Below, piece by piece: positions 45,331-55,791 of a stretch of 64,000 nucleotides of DNA. The stretch comes from Fasciolopsis buskii (taxonomy: Eukaryota; Platyhelminthes; Trematoda; Plagiorchiida; Fasciolidae): NCBI GenBank assembly GCA_008360955.1, contig LUCM01008249.1, positions 34,076 to 98,075 of the forward strand. Direction: 5' to 3'. The translations under genes and the position numbers were made by a program. Position 1 is the first letter of the stretch; every line of letters starts with the position of its first letter. The notes beneath the pieces were generated by a model. The model worked only from the letters and a program-made list of their open reading frames with translations. It did no database searches and was not told where the DNA came from.

Positions 45331-47206
45331 GGTGATGCGATTTTTAGCTCTAGGATTATTCAGAAGGCTAACAAAGACGTGACGCGCACGGCGCGGACAA
45401 CCAGATCCTAAAAGGACAATTTGCAACTGAAGAGACCACGGCTTTTTTCTGGGAGCTCTTGTAAGAACTCTGAAAAGCATCAGAGCAGAATAAACACCTA
45501 GAATAGGCTATCCGATGAGACAGCCTCAGTCATCACGTTAGCGCGTTCTAAGGCCCGTTTGGATAAGGCATGAGCAGGTGTTACCCAAACCTCATCTACC
45601 TTTGGACTTCATCCATTCATCACATATAAGTTACGTTCAGGACATCATCTTTCCGAAGGAAACACTGGCTGGGCATCCTTCATCAACTCTAGAGATGCGG
45701 TTGCATGGGTCCACAATCCAAAACTCCACAATCTGAAAGACCAGATAACGCCTAAAGAACATCTTGTATGACAAAAAGGAACGGAAATAGGGATACAGTG
45801 TATCACCGATGTACTCCACTGGAGAGGACAAAGGGTGGCGAAAGCTGGCCATGAGCTCTAACCCGAGCTGACGTAAGACAGCACCAGTCTTTGAGGGCCG
45901 ACACATACTCCTCACACCAGACCTCGCGATCCCTACGCAAGCTTGCACTGCATTCACGTCTCCTTACGAGTCGTGCTTCATTATACTCACTGCCAGCCAG
46001 GATCGACTAGCGTGCTTCAGGAAGGCGCAAAGGCTCAGTAGAAAAACACCCGACGGGCCAGGCCACAACTCACCAGACCAGCAGAATGCAAGGCATTCTT
46101 GATAAGCACTCGGCTTCGAGTTATGAGCAGTCCTAGCTTTTCAGCCAATGTGCTGCGAAAGACTGATAGGCGAGTTGGATCAGATAGCAAGCTCCTCTCA
46201 GCGAAAACCTTAAACTTGTGCATCTGTTTACGGTTCGTCATCGGGTACAGTAAGTGTTGGTCGAGACATGCTGGATCAACGGCAGGCCGTAGAAATCAGC
46301 CACCTGGGAAAAGGATAAGTTCCAGGTAGGTGTTTTTGGTTAGCCCAGTCAACATGCGAGCAGTTGAAAAGTTCAGAACTAGGCAGTGTCCGTCAGTAGC
46401 CCATCTTCGTAAACCACTCAGGGTATCAGCAAAGTACCAAGAGTCCCGACCGTTATATAGTTATGGACACCAAAAAAATTCGGTACCTTCGTGTTAGATA
46501 GAGAACCGTAGCTAGCATGACACCGGACAGCAAAAATACGCACTCATCTCTGAAAGCACAATAGAAATGAGGCTGTGATCGTCTTGAATATGTTGCAGAC
46601 AGTTGTATCTACCCGTTGAATACACTCAGCAGAATGAATTTATTCAGAAGGAACAGCTGTTACTGAGCACAGTTAGTGAAAAAATCCGGCACCTATTGTC
46701 ATAGCCGCAAAACAATCCAACCTGAATTCATCAAGTTTCCGGGAGTTAAGTTTTCGAGGAACTGCTGGTCAGTTTCACAATTATGCATAGAAAAAGTATT
46801 GGTATTACTTAGATTTATCGTGACTCGCTTTCCCAATGACTAGGCGGTCAATTCATTCCGCTTGAGAAAAAGCAACATGCAAGAAATAACTTGGGGCAAT
46901 TTACGGCACAAACAAAAATTTCGATAGTCCGAAAGAATAAATTGGAAAACACTCCGGTCTTTCCACTGGAGGATTTGTAATGGCAGGACGACCCAAGCAG
47001 CTTACGCACCACAACGCCCGACCGGCGAGCGAACCGACTGTTCCGCAGGCTATTGCATCACGCGCCACCCGTTTAAACAAATCTTTGGCTTGTCTGTTTC
47101 TTCATTAAGCATGAATCAAATTGATCCTGGTTACTACCGTGGGTTCAAACGATTTTTTCTTGTTTTCTTTGCATTTTGGTCACAACTGATTCGGTGTTCC
47201 CTTCAG
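45331..47206. other. Unassigned
   Basis: Minus-strand frame 45637-45957 (106 codons, MNAVQACVGIARSGVRSMC...) and 46035-46241 are open and might be further LINE 5' sequence, but no motif supports it. 46560-47206 is AT-rich with nothing recognised. Confidence 0.35.
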
Positions 47207-47246
47207 GTGGGCCTGTCTTGCAGGTTTCTCGGGGACGACTGTCGAA

Positions 47247-47515
47247 ATGTTGGAAAACTCCGACGCAATGACTGATGGTTTATGCGATCCTGTGTGTGTC
47301 ACTCTGGCCTCTCCGGAGCCTTCTGAAAATCATTCCACGGATTTCGATGGACCCATGAATATATTTTATTCGTCTGACTGTACCCTTCGAAGTGTGACCG
47401 CCTACATGAGCAGTGCAATTGTTTGCCGTTCAGCGAAACCCCACGTTCGCAAGAACAGTACTTCACTACTGATATTCAAAAGGCTTCCTGTTTCAGTTGA
47501 TAGCTCGTCTTTCAG
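47247..47515 (+). CDS. Candidate first coding exon of an unrecognised gene
   Basis: A strong pyrimidine-rich acceptor (TTCGGTGTTCCCTTCAG, ending 47206) precedes a short leader, then ATG at 47247 opens 89 codons and the donor TTCAG|GTAATT follows, leaving two bases of a split codon. The peptide starts MLENSDAMTDGLCDP, is acidic at first and then basic/hydrophobic (STSLLIFKRLPVSVDS). I know no family for it. The next exon was not found: the candidate at 53620 is in the wrong phase to follow directly. Clean borders on both sides make chance less likely, but this is one exon only. Confidence 0.38.
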
Positions 47516-50467
47516 GTAATTTGGTTTGCTTGTGGTTAATAAATCCAAATTTTTATCTGCCACTGACTTAAGGGTTTTCATCATCGTTCGTAATTTGCCG
47601 AAGAATTCAGTTTCACAATTGTTTCACAAAAGTGTGCTACAGGGTATACCTCATGCAAGCCAATTAAATCAACAAATATCAACCACTCCTATTATCCAAA
47701 ACCAGAAACGTTCTGGAGTTTTTGACAACATGGTGGATAGTAGCATTACTTTGATCATATTTCTCTCCACTGTTGAAAATTTTGATGCGTATCTAACCCA
47801 GCTGGTCGCCATTTACATATGGGTTACGCTATAGAATGGGCTTCATCTAATCAAGCTGGAACAAAGGTTTCTATTTTTTACCAGTGTTCCTCCCACAGTT
47901 TCTGGGACCATTTCATCCACTTCCTTCTATGATGATGCTATAAGTTATAGCAATTGATTCCCCTCATTATACAAAAATATACATTATTTATGGGAGAAGG
48001 CTCCTGGATAAAGAAACGCTAGTGAGCGGGAAAGTGACTGGCTGTTTAAAAACCCCAGTGACCCACAAGTCTTTCCGTAATAATCCTAGTTCTTAGTTTC
48101 CTCTGCCCCTTTTGTTTTACTATTACGAGATGAGTGGTTTGGCCTAACGAAGGTGTTTCATCACGCCTGAAAATACTATTGGCAAAAGTACTTTATTTTT
48201 AAATTAGCTCCATGTTCAAGGTCATGGTTGCCGGTCCCTCTTCCTCCCCTCATGAAGTGAACCCCAACAACCGCGGAGCATGTCTCACCCACTAAACTAA
48301 TGCGACAACCATGTCATTGGAACTAAAAGCGAACGAATGTGTCAATTCATCAATGCATTATCTCGTAAATTTATCGTACTATGATCGAATAATGAAAACA
48401 CCGTAAATTAACCGTAAGTGAGTAAGTTTCGAAAATCGCATCTATTGTTCTTCCATCACTACTTTCCGATTAGGGCGAGGAAAACTACTAAACATGATCC
48501 TGACTTTGTTCATATATCAAGGCATCAAAGGTCCGGGTAACTATGACTTATTTCCTACATATGAAGAGCATAACTGGAAGTTGAATTAATTATATACATT
48601 AACTCACAGCCCTGGCCAATTAGTTACCGTTCATCATTCAGGGCTCAATTCGGTATGTCTGGCCACATTAGTTCATGTTTAGTCTAGTGATTTAAACAGT
48701 AAATGTATTTTCATGTGCATGAAGACAAGAAGACTACACAACAACGATCCGAAAAGACACTTTATTCTCAGTCCAACAAATGATCAAAAGTCACACTAAA
48801 CAAATCATCAAAACTGTTAATAACGATTTCTGTATATATATTGAAAAATTCATTGCCTGGTTGCCACTTAAGATACAGAATGGGGTTGGTGCAATCGCCA
48901 AACAATAAAACAAAAAGCGGGTTAGTGACAATCATATATTACATTATGCATATAAGTAAATAAAACGGTGATAAAAACGAGCGAGAAATCATGATACCAG
49001 AATAAAATACACAAATCATTCACGCTTATTTTGGCTCCAAATTTAACTTTCGGTGTAAATATCGTCTAATGGTGAATATAAATCAAGTGGAATACTATTA
49101 GTTTGACAAGTGACAATTCCAACGAGAAAGGGATCGCAGCCCGTTGAAGGCTGGAAAAAACTTGAAGTTGACCGGTAGTCCGAAGGACTGAGATCCGCAA
49201 TTTTACCTATTTGATCACTAGCGAGGTTACTGCTGTTTTACGAAGGACTGATAGCCCCCATCCCGAAGCCTGGACCAATAACATATTAGCCCCCTAATAC
49301 CTAAGGTGTGAAAATGATCCTGTTTTGATCAGTTTGCATGATGATAATAATGGAGCAAAATACTGGCATGAAACCTAACTGAATCGTAAGCCAATATCCA
49401 CTGACGACCATCGGGAAGACTGGTGCCACATACTTCTCCGTCAGGTAAAACCGGAATCAGTCAGCGTGAGATCCAAATTTGGAAAAATTGGCATTCTCCG
49501 TATCTACCAAACATGACAAAACAAAAACCGGGCGGCGATGAACTGGTGAATGAAAGCTACTTGTCAGTTGTTACGAAGAAAATGCTGTTAAACAGATCGT
49601 TAGAGGGAAATGCATCCGATTAAGCAGCATCGCACATCTCTGGTGCATTCAGTGAAGACCTGACAGTTCCATCGCGTAATCTGCAGTAATGTTTCATCAC
49701 AATGAACAGGAAACTTTCGAAATGGTGATTTTTCTTCTCTTTAACACCCCGTAAAACCAACACACTTATTATACCAATCACTCCATTACCATGATATGCC
49801 CCTGAATCGCACTCAGATAACGGACGCTAATGTACACTATATATATGTATATATATATCGTCGGGGGTGCGCACGGAAGCTTTTCATCAAAGAGTTCACA
49901 GAAGGAATACCACCTTGGTATATTGATAATATTTTGTCAGTTGACTTGCACTAACCTCAAGAAAGTGGGACAAAATACCAAATCGGAATTGGACATAACA
50001 GGTACGTATAGCTCACGCGGAACAATAACTGCGAAACCAGCAGTGTGCTTCCGATGAAACTTTGTTCACTGACCCAGATACTGCTTACGTTTATAAGGCA
50101 TAGGTGTCAAAATCTGCTTATCGTTCAACGTAATCAATGCAAGAGTGGTCAGGGACGACCGAAATGATAAGCAAACCATGGACCGGTCTATCTTTCACTC
50201 TTGCAATCGCAAACACAATCAGCAAGTCGACTGCTTGTCTAAGGAACAAATTACTACGACTGGATCGAAGGAGATGAAGCAATGACAATGTTAGCAGCCA
50301 CCGACTGTGGTAAGACTGAGAGAATCCCCCTTCTTATGCTCATTGTACGGCATAATTGAGTTATGGAATTCTAAGTCTCCGACTCATTTTTAATGAATCC
50401 GGGGTGAAGCTTCGATAATACGATGGTGAGTTAAAAATTGTTCAACGGCTAACCCGATATTAACAAC
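47516..50467. other. No supported gene, AT-rich
   Basis: Frame 47526-47834 (102 codons) is open but follows no acceptor. A short (TA)n run lies at 49838-49858. Nothing else recognised. Confidence 0.45.
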
Positions 50468-50512
50468 GATCATCATCGTCATCAGCACATCATCATTATA
50501 ATTATCATCAAA
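50468..50512. repeat. Imperfect (ATC)n microsatellite
   Basis: CATCATCGTCATCAGCAC followed by ATCATCATTATAATTATCATC. On the minus strand this is GAT-rich, the type of tail carried by RTE LINEs, but no LINE sequence is visible beside it. Confidence 0.7.
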
Positions 50513-50758
50513 TTAGGCGGTAGAAAGATGTGCGCAGTTTTGTTAGTTTGAAACATTTCGTCTCGTCGATTAGAACAGTACAGATCTGGTAAGGAAGCAT
50601 TTTTCTCTTCCCTATCAAAACATCTGTAAAACACTCCTGAACCTTTTTATGAAATGGTGACGGTAACGGAATGGATTGCTTGTTCTGAAAAATCTGTCGT
50701 ACAGATAAAGGCTAAAGCAGTGTTGTTTCATTGAATCCCCATGGTGGGTGAGTCAGAA

Positions 50759-50788
50759 AGTGCCGCAGAGTTCTTGAACTGTGGCACT
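50759..50788. repeat. Short near-perfect inverted repeat
   Basis: AGTGCCGCAGAGTTCTTGAA followed by CTGTGGCACT folds to a hairpin: AGTGCC.CAG pairs with CTG.GGCACT (one G-T pair) and GTTC with GAAC, with an AG bulge. Role unknown. Confidence 0.6.
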
Positions 50789-52312
50789 TGACTCTGAGCC
50801 TACCGCAGATATTGCACTAGCTTACACGCACACAAACTAAATTTTGTAATCATTGTGGGTCGACAGATTCCGAGCGGATAATAAAAGAATCAAAGACAGA
50901 TGTAGATCAATTTCATGTACTCTTCTTGTCGGTTATTTTGTAGTAAGTGGTTCAGGGTCTCGGTCGAGAATGTCATCATTCATATCTAGTATCGTTCACT
51001 CCAAAACCACACTTGAGAATCTGTCATGACATTTGCGTGACCATCCCCGGTTGATGCTGCCGAACCCAAATGTGATTGTCATTCCCGCTGAAGTGACGTG
51101 CGACTTCACGAACAAAAATTCCTTACGACTAGTTCAGTTAGTAAGTCAAAATGCAGTACCTTTGATCCTCCAGATGTTCTATCATAGAGACGACCTAAGT
51201 GATACTTGAACGGAAACACGGACGGCCAGGTGAAGTACCAAGTCGAGACTACAGGAGATGACACCGGTAGACGAGCCTGAGTGAGGTAGCTACCGAACTG
51301 TCATTCATGCAATCTATGATATCCATGAGATCTCAACTCTAGTGCATTGACGATCTTCAGTTTCCAGCTGAGCTTGTCCTTCACTAGACATACACCAATC
51401 TGCCAGGGCAGTTAAGTGTCAACAAATCTATGCAATTTACTGGAAACAATCTGAGTCTAAGTCCCATGAAATGTGGAAATCCTGGTTATTCAGAAAATTC
51501 GCAACAAGTCTATTGTGCACCCATGGTCGCTTTGAAGACTTAGCCAAGAACTGGAATTACCAAAGGCGAACATTGATTAAACCCCTGGAAGCCACTTATT
51601 TTAGCCTAACGGCCACGATGCTGGACTGTCAGTCGTTCTTCTCGCGATACCGTTCCAGTTAGGGTGAGGTGGATAAGCACTTTTGAGGCTTCCTAACAAG
51701 GGTGAAACAACTGTATGGTATTTTTATCAAATTCACCAAGACGTTGGCATTTGATGCTTCATGACAAAGTTTTGAAAAAAATCAAATGCATCAGAAGTTT
51801 GCTACGAATAGACTGTGAGACAAATAGACTAAAAACTAGAGCCTGGTGTGGAAGTCTCTCTGACCGAACTGTGGAATTGTCAGTTAGTCACGACGAAGTC
51901 AGTACGTCCCTGTGTGCACCGACTTAGAAATCATACGGCTCCAGCGCACTTCGAATTAATGATAAGGCTGTCAGAGAATTAAGTATACGCGTGAAAGCCA
52001 AAAGGCCAACTTGACGAACACTACGAATTTCGGTACCATCCTAAATTCCGATAAAATTTTTGATCATTAAAATTATAAATTTTAAGTGTTTTGAGATCAA
52101 GCAATCTCAGTAAGAAAAGATGTTGGCGTCATGTCAATCATAAAACCGTCCACGAAAACAAAGTGGAATCCAGAATCGTCATTGGATCCACTGAAGCTGT
52201 CAGCTAATGCTCTTAGCAAAAACCTGCTCTTAGTAGTGTGAAGCTCCTACGTCGGAAAACGATGAGTAAATCATATTTAATGACAGTCGCATGATGACAA
52301 TACTGAGGACTT
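50789..52312. other. No supported gene
   Basis: Only short frames (51471-51662, 51715-51927). Nothing recognised. Confidence 0.45.
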
Positions 52313-52345
52313 TATATATATAGAGAGAGAGAGACAGAGAGAGAA
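52313..52345. repeat. (TA)n/(GA)n microsatellite
   Basis: TATATATATAGAGAGAGAGA then CAGAGAGAGAG, just outside the PLE-type repeat. Confidence 0.9.
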
Positions 52346-52370
52346 TGATGTTCTTTCTCGTAGCTCAGGT

Positions 52371-52460
52371 TCAACATGATGGCATTGGTTTGTTCGCTGA
52401 GCTGGGCAATTTGATTGCAAACGTTTCATCACCTATCGAGGTGACTTCGTCAGTGCTTTG
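52371..52460 (-). ncRNA. Hammerhead-ribozyme-like motif in a PLE-type repeat
   Basis: Minus strand: CTGACGA (52453-52447), an A, then GTCACC-TCGATA-GGTGAT, a six-pair hairpin (one G-T), then GAAAC (52427-52423). CTGANGA - stem II - GAAA is the catalytic core of hammerhead ribozymes, which are known in terminal repeats of Penelope-like elements. Against it: one extra A lies between core and stem II, and stem III with the cleavage-site UH is only roughly formed (GTTTG-CAAT-CAAAT). Degenerate copies of the same repeat lie at 11575 and 53551. It is at best an old or imperfect ribozyme. Confidence 0.42.
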
Positions 52461-52654
52461 ATGTTGTGGCGAACGTCTGGTCGCCGTCGTCCTCCTAAAT
52501 TTGTCATCTAGTATTTCAGTCGTTGTTGATTGGCTGCTCTTGGTGAGGTGGTAGGCTAGAGATGTTGCCCCGTTGCTTTCTTTACCTTCGTCTATTGTTG
52601 ACATGTTGTGGGCTGAATCAGTGTCCGTTTCGACTAGCTTGTGTTGATTAGTCC

Positions 52655-52697
52655 TTCGATCGGATCGATATATATGTATGTATATATATGTATATAT
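52655..52697. repeat. (TA)n/(TGTA)n microsatellite
   Basis: ATATATATGTATGTATATAT then ATGTATATATAG, beside the second hammerhead-like repeat. Confidence 0.85.
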
Positions 52698-52714
52698 AGA
52701 GTTGGGAAGGCGTA

Positions 52715-52790
52715 CACCGAGTTAATACGTTTATCGTGACGTTTCGATTCAAACTAAGACTTGTTGTCAAACGTGAATGAGTGATTCAAT
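52715..52790 (-). repeat. Second hammerhead-like repeat between TA microsatellites
   Basis: On the minus strand TTTGACAACAAGTCTTAGTT, TGAATCGAAACGTCACGA: a TGACAA box, 16 bases, then CGAAACGTC. GAAAC-GTC is the form expected at the end of a minimal hammerhead (stem III C-G/A-U pairs and a GUC cleavage triplet). The CTGANGA box is mutated and stem II (AAGTCTT..GAATC) is poor, so this is a remnant. Confidence 0.33.
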
Positions 52791-52856
52791 CATTCATCTA
52801 AATCAAAAATCCAAAAATCTAAAAATATGCAGCCTGAGCTGCAGATATTTTCACTC

Positions 52857-52883
52857 ATATATATATATATATATATATATATA
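52857..52883. repeat. (AT)n microsatellite
   Basis: About 13 AT units. Confidence 0.95.
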
Positions 52884-53550
52884 GTATGTAGGCGAACAAA
52901 TAAAGCCCGGAGACACAATACCCGCTTTACAGTTGCTGAGTTAGTCGGTTGTGTGTGTCCCTTACTCGTCTGTGCAATCATCGTTACAATTGGAGACTTA
53001 GTATTTTGCTATAGAGAATCTATTCGAGGACCACACTTGTGGGCTAGCCACGGCCAACTTATTGAACGAAAATGTCACTAGCACAAGGCGATATATTTCT
53101 ATCCATTTATGTCTGGATGGATGCATTATATTCGTTCACATTGTACTCTAGTGTATTGGATTTTTGCCCACACAAGAGCCCGCGTTTCAGTTAAAAAGGA
53201 CGCATTCGTCACCTCATCAAAATACCGAATGAGAGCAAACGGGGCGAGTACTAAAACATTTAAAGACACGAGATTTCGTGTAGAAAGAACCAAGTATCCA
53301 ATGTTCTGATAACGGGAACTGATGCAGCTGACCCCAGTTGATTATATGAAATTTCATGGAACACTCCTCGAGTGTTTCCTTCTCGTTGAGCACGCATTGT
53401 TGCGGCTTACTTTTTAATAAGTGTTCCGCAGCAGAGAGAACATAAAATGCCAGATTAAAGTAGAAGCATGTTTTCAGTTAAGTCTGGATGATTTTTAAAA
53501 TGCGCACTGGTCTTGAGGTTTCTTGAAATTCCGATCCCTTATCTTAAAGT

Positions 53551-53590
53551 TTCGATTGCAAATGTTTAATCACCTCGTCAATGCATGTGT
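53551..53590 (-). repeat. Shortened copy of the hammerhead-like repeat
   Basis: Minus strand CATTGACGAGGTGATTAAAC then ATTTGC equals the 52.4 kb repeat with the stem-II loop removed: TGACGA, GGTGAT and AAAC-TTTGC are kept in order. Confidence 0.45.
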
Positions 53591-53619
53591 GGACTCGTAA
53601 TGTTACTCTGTATTTATAG

Positions 53620-54009
53620 GTGTCAGCAGCCCTACTCTCAGGCCTCTTCAGCGACCTCGTCTTTGCAACTAGACGTTTGTTTCACTGCCTGGTTTTGTTG
53701 ATTTGGTCTTTGACCCCAGAGGAGCGAGAGTTGTCTCCATTTGGAGTACATGAGCCTTTGACGATGTGGCTTCCGTTAGATTCACGATTGAGAATCCTCA
53801 TAGCTCTTTATCTTCATCCGGCTGAACACGTGTTCCAGATAGATGTCTATTGGTCGAATGATTTGAAGTGTATCAAGACTGCAGAAATGCATTTGCTTGC
53901 TCCTTGGTTGCTTGATTTAGACTTTCAGCCTCATCCAGTTTGGTCTAGTTTTCCCTCCTGGACGGATATGGAAGAATGTGGATTATGTATTGTTGTAGCC
54001 AGTTTGTGA
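53620..54009 (+). CDS. Candidate exon of an unrecognised gene
   Basis: A usable acceptor (CTCTGTATTTATAG, ending 53619) is followed by 129 open codons up to TGA. The peptide has a hydrophobic segment (RLFHCLVLLIWSL), then an unusually protein-like stretch with many Trp, Leu, His and Asp (PLTMWLPLDSRLRILIALYL, HPAEHVFQIDVYW, HLLAPWLLDLDFQPHP). Composition and low repeat content argue for real coding sequence, but I recognise no domain. No good donor is present before the stop, so it would be a last exon; no AATAAA is near. It could instead belong to an unrecognised transposon. Confidence 0.38.
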   Translation: MSAALLSGLFSDLVFATRRLFHCLVLLIWSLTPEERELSPFGVHEPLTMWLPLDSRLRILIALYLHPAEHVFQIDVYWSNDLKCIKTAEMHLLAPWLLDLDFQPHPVWSSFPSWTDMEECGLCIVVASL

Positions 54010-55615
54010 TCGTTCGTCCACGTGAATGCTTTCCTAGCAGCGTGACCAATGTAGCACTTGTACCAGTTTACGCATCTGACTTTCTATACAACGTTTTTTC
54101 CTGCCCTCGGTTTTCAGTTGTTCTCTTGGTTACGGTACTAATATTCTCATAGTTTGTAACGGCCTACGGGAAACCATGATCCCCCGAGACTGGAGCGCTC
54201 TTGTGGTTTTATAAGATGTCCTTGATGTATGGCCGAGTGATTCTTCCGTTTGATTATTTTTTGCCCTGGACGGTTTTTCTTGAACATCCATTCCACTGGA
54301 ACATCTTGCAAAAGTGTAGTATGTAGAATAAGTGAAACTGTTAAAGGCCATTACAGTTGATTGTGTGAAAGTTCGTGAAGGAAACCTCGAAATGCTTCTG
54401 TCAAGTTGAACACGCATTGTTGCTGCCAATTTGAGGACAGCTTTTGCACACCAGTTAAGAGAAAGACTGAAGTGAATCGAAAATCCAAACCCAAAATAAG
54501 CACTGAGTTGATCAGAAAGGCTTCGTACGAATCCAGATCCTTTGGGCCAGAGTTGACCCAAATCACACACTCTCGACTGCGACTGTTGTTACGTACATGG
54601 TGACACCACAAGTTGATGAGGTCTGAAATCATAATACCGAATTCAGTCATTAACATCAAAGAAAAGATACCGACTGCCGATATCCACTGGAATGATTCCT
54701 CCTCAAACCATGCAAATGAAGCTCACAAGAGCTGAGAGACACTCATATTTGGAGTTAGTTTATAAACCACGACTTAACATACAACGCAAAATGATCCACG
54801 ATTGATGGAACACATTCGTTCCAATGGCATTCCAGGGATGGCTGAACCTCATGATCGTCTGTTGTTGCAGGTGATTGTTTAATCAGGATTACGCGAGGCA
54901 GTATCGGAGTGTTTCACGTGACTTGCGCGCCAGTGCATTAAGAAAAATGACTTAACGACTACCGTCTCACTTACTCTGTTAAATGGAGCTGTCACACAAC
55001 TGATAACCTGACAGTTTTCATTGGTGTCCTACTACGCCCACAGTACACCAGAAACCAGATAGCAGATGAGACACTCAGACGATCAGTGTCTACGGCAAGC
55101 ATTCATGTATTCATTAGTCTACAGTAAAAAATCCTGAAGTCCGCGTAAACTGCTTATTCCGTTGCGTAAACCTACCGGAGTGACAGTTTAAAAATTCAGG
55201 CTTAGCTAACCATACAAGTAATGATGCAATAAAATGGAACCGCTACCATAAGTTTGAGTGTTCAACCCGAAAATAGCACTTGGTGTTTCACTACGACGAA
55301 TTGAAATCCATCCAATTTCCAGTATGAATATTTCCGTGAGAAGGCAAGAAAATCACGAACGTGCTTCTTAATACAGTAGATCAATCCGCGTTCGAAATCA
55401 CCCTCAGGCAAGATGAAGATTTCAACTAGCGTAGCACTCCAGCCCCGAGTTGTAAATCTGTCAATAGTCATTGGTTCCCTTTCTTGAGGTCGCTCTCGCG
55501 CTGTGTTGGTTCAACTTCAATTGTACCTCTCTCGAGCTAAGTCCTCCTTTGGTGTGCTTGAATTCTCTCCATGTCATTTTTGCTGTTCGCTAATGTTTCC
55601 ATGGTCCGTAACCAG
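54010..55615. other. Unassigned, contains part of a diverged direct repeat
   Basis: 54360-54480 and 53345-53440 share GTTGAACACGCATTGTTGC-like text in the same orientation. The minus-strand frame 54130-54570 (146 codons) is Ser/Thr/Arg-rich and not supported. 55262-55471 (minus, 69 codons) is protein-like but unrecognised. Confidence 0.35.
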
Positions 55616-55753
55616 GTATTTTTGCATAATCTCCGTCGTTGGGTAGTTGCTCTAACTTATTGTTACACATCCCTTTCATTCTTTGCGGCAACTATCCTCA
55701 CTGCAGTAGAGAGTAGGATCACCTTCCTGCCCCCACTAATGAAAGTGTTGTAA
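55616..55753 (+). CDS. Candidate last exon of an unrecognised gene
   Basis: After CCGTAACCAG the frame runs 45 codons to TAA at 55751-55753, and AATAAA follows 32 bases later. The peptide is VFLHNLRRWVVALTYCYTSL ending LPPLMKVL; the centre (SFFAATILTAV) could be a membrane helix. Acceptor, stop and poly(A) signal in the right order are suggestive, but each is common by chance. The upstream exon was not identified. Confidence 0.33.
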   Translation, partial: VFLHNLRRWVVALTYCYTSLSFFAATILTAVESRITFLPPLMKVL

Positions 55754-55785
55754 CCACGGATAGTTTTATTAATCTAGAAATCCCC

Positions 55786-55791
55786 AATAAA
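55786..55791 (+). promoter_or_regulatory. Candidate poly(A) signal AATAAA
   Basis: Lies 32 bases after the stop of the candidate exon 55616-55753, a plausible distance for a very short 3' UTR. Confidence 0.35.
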
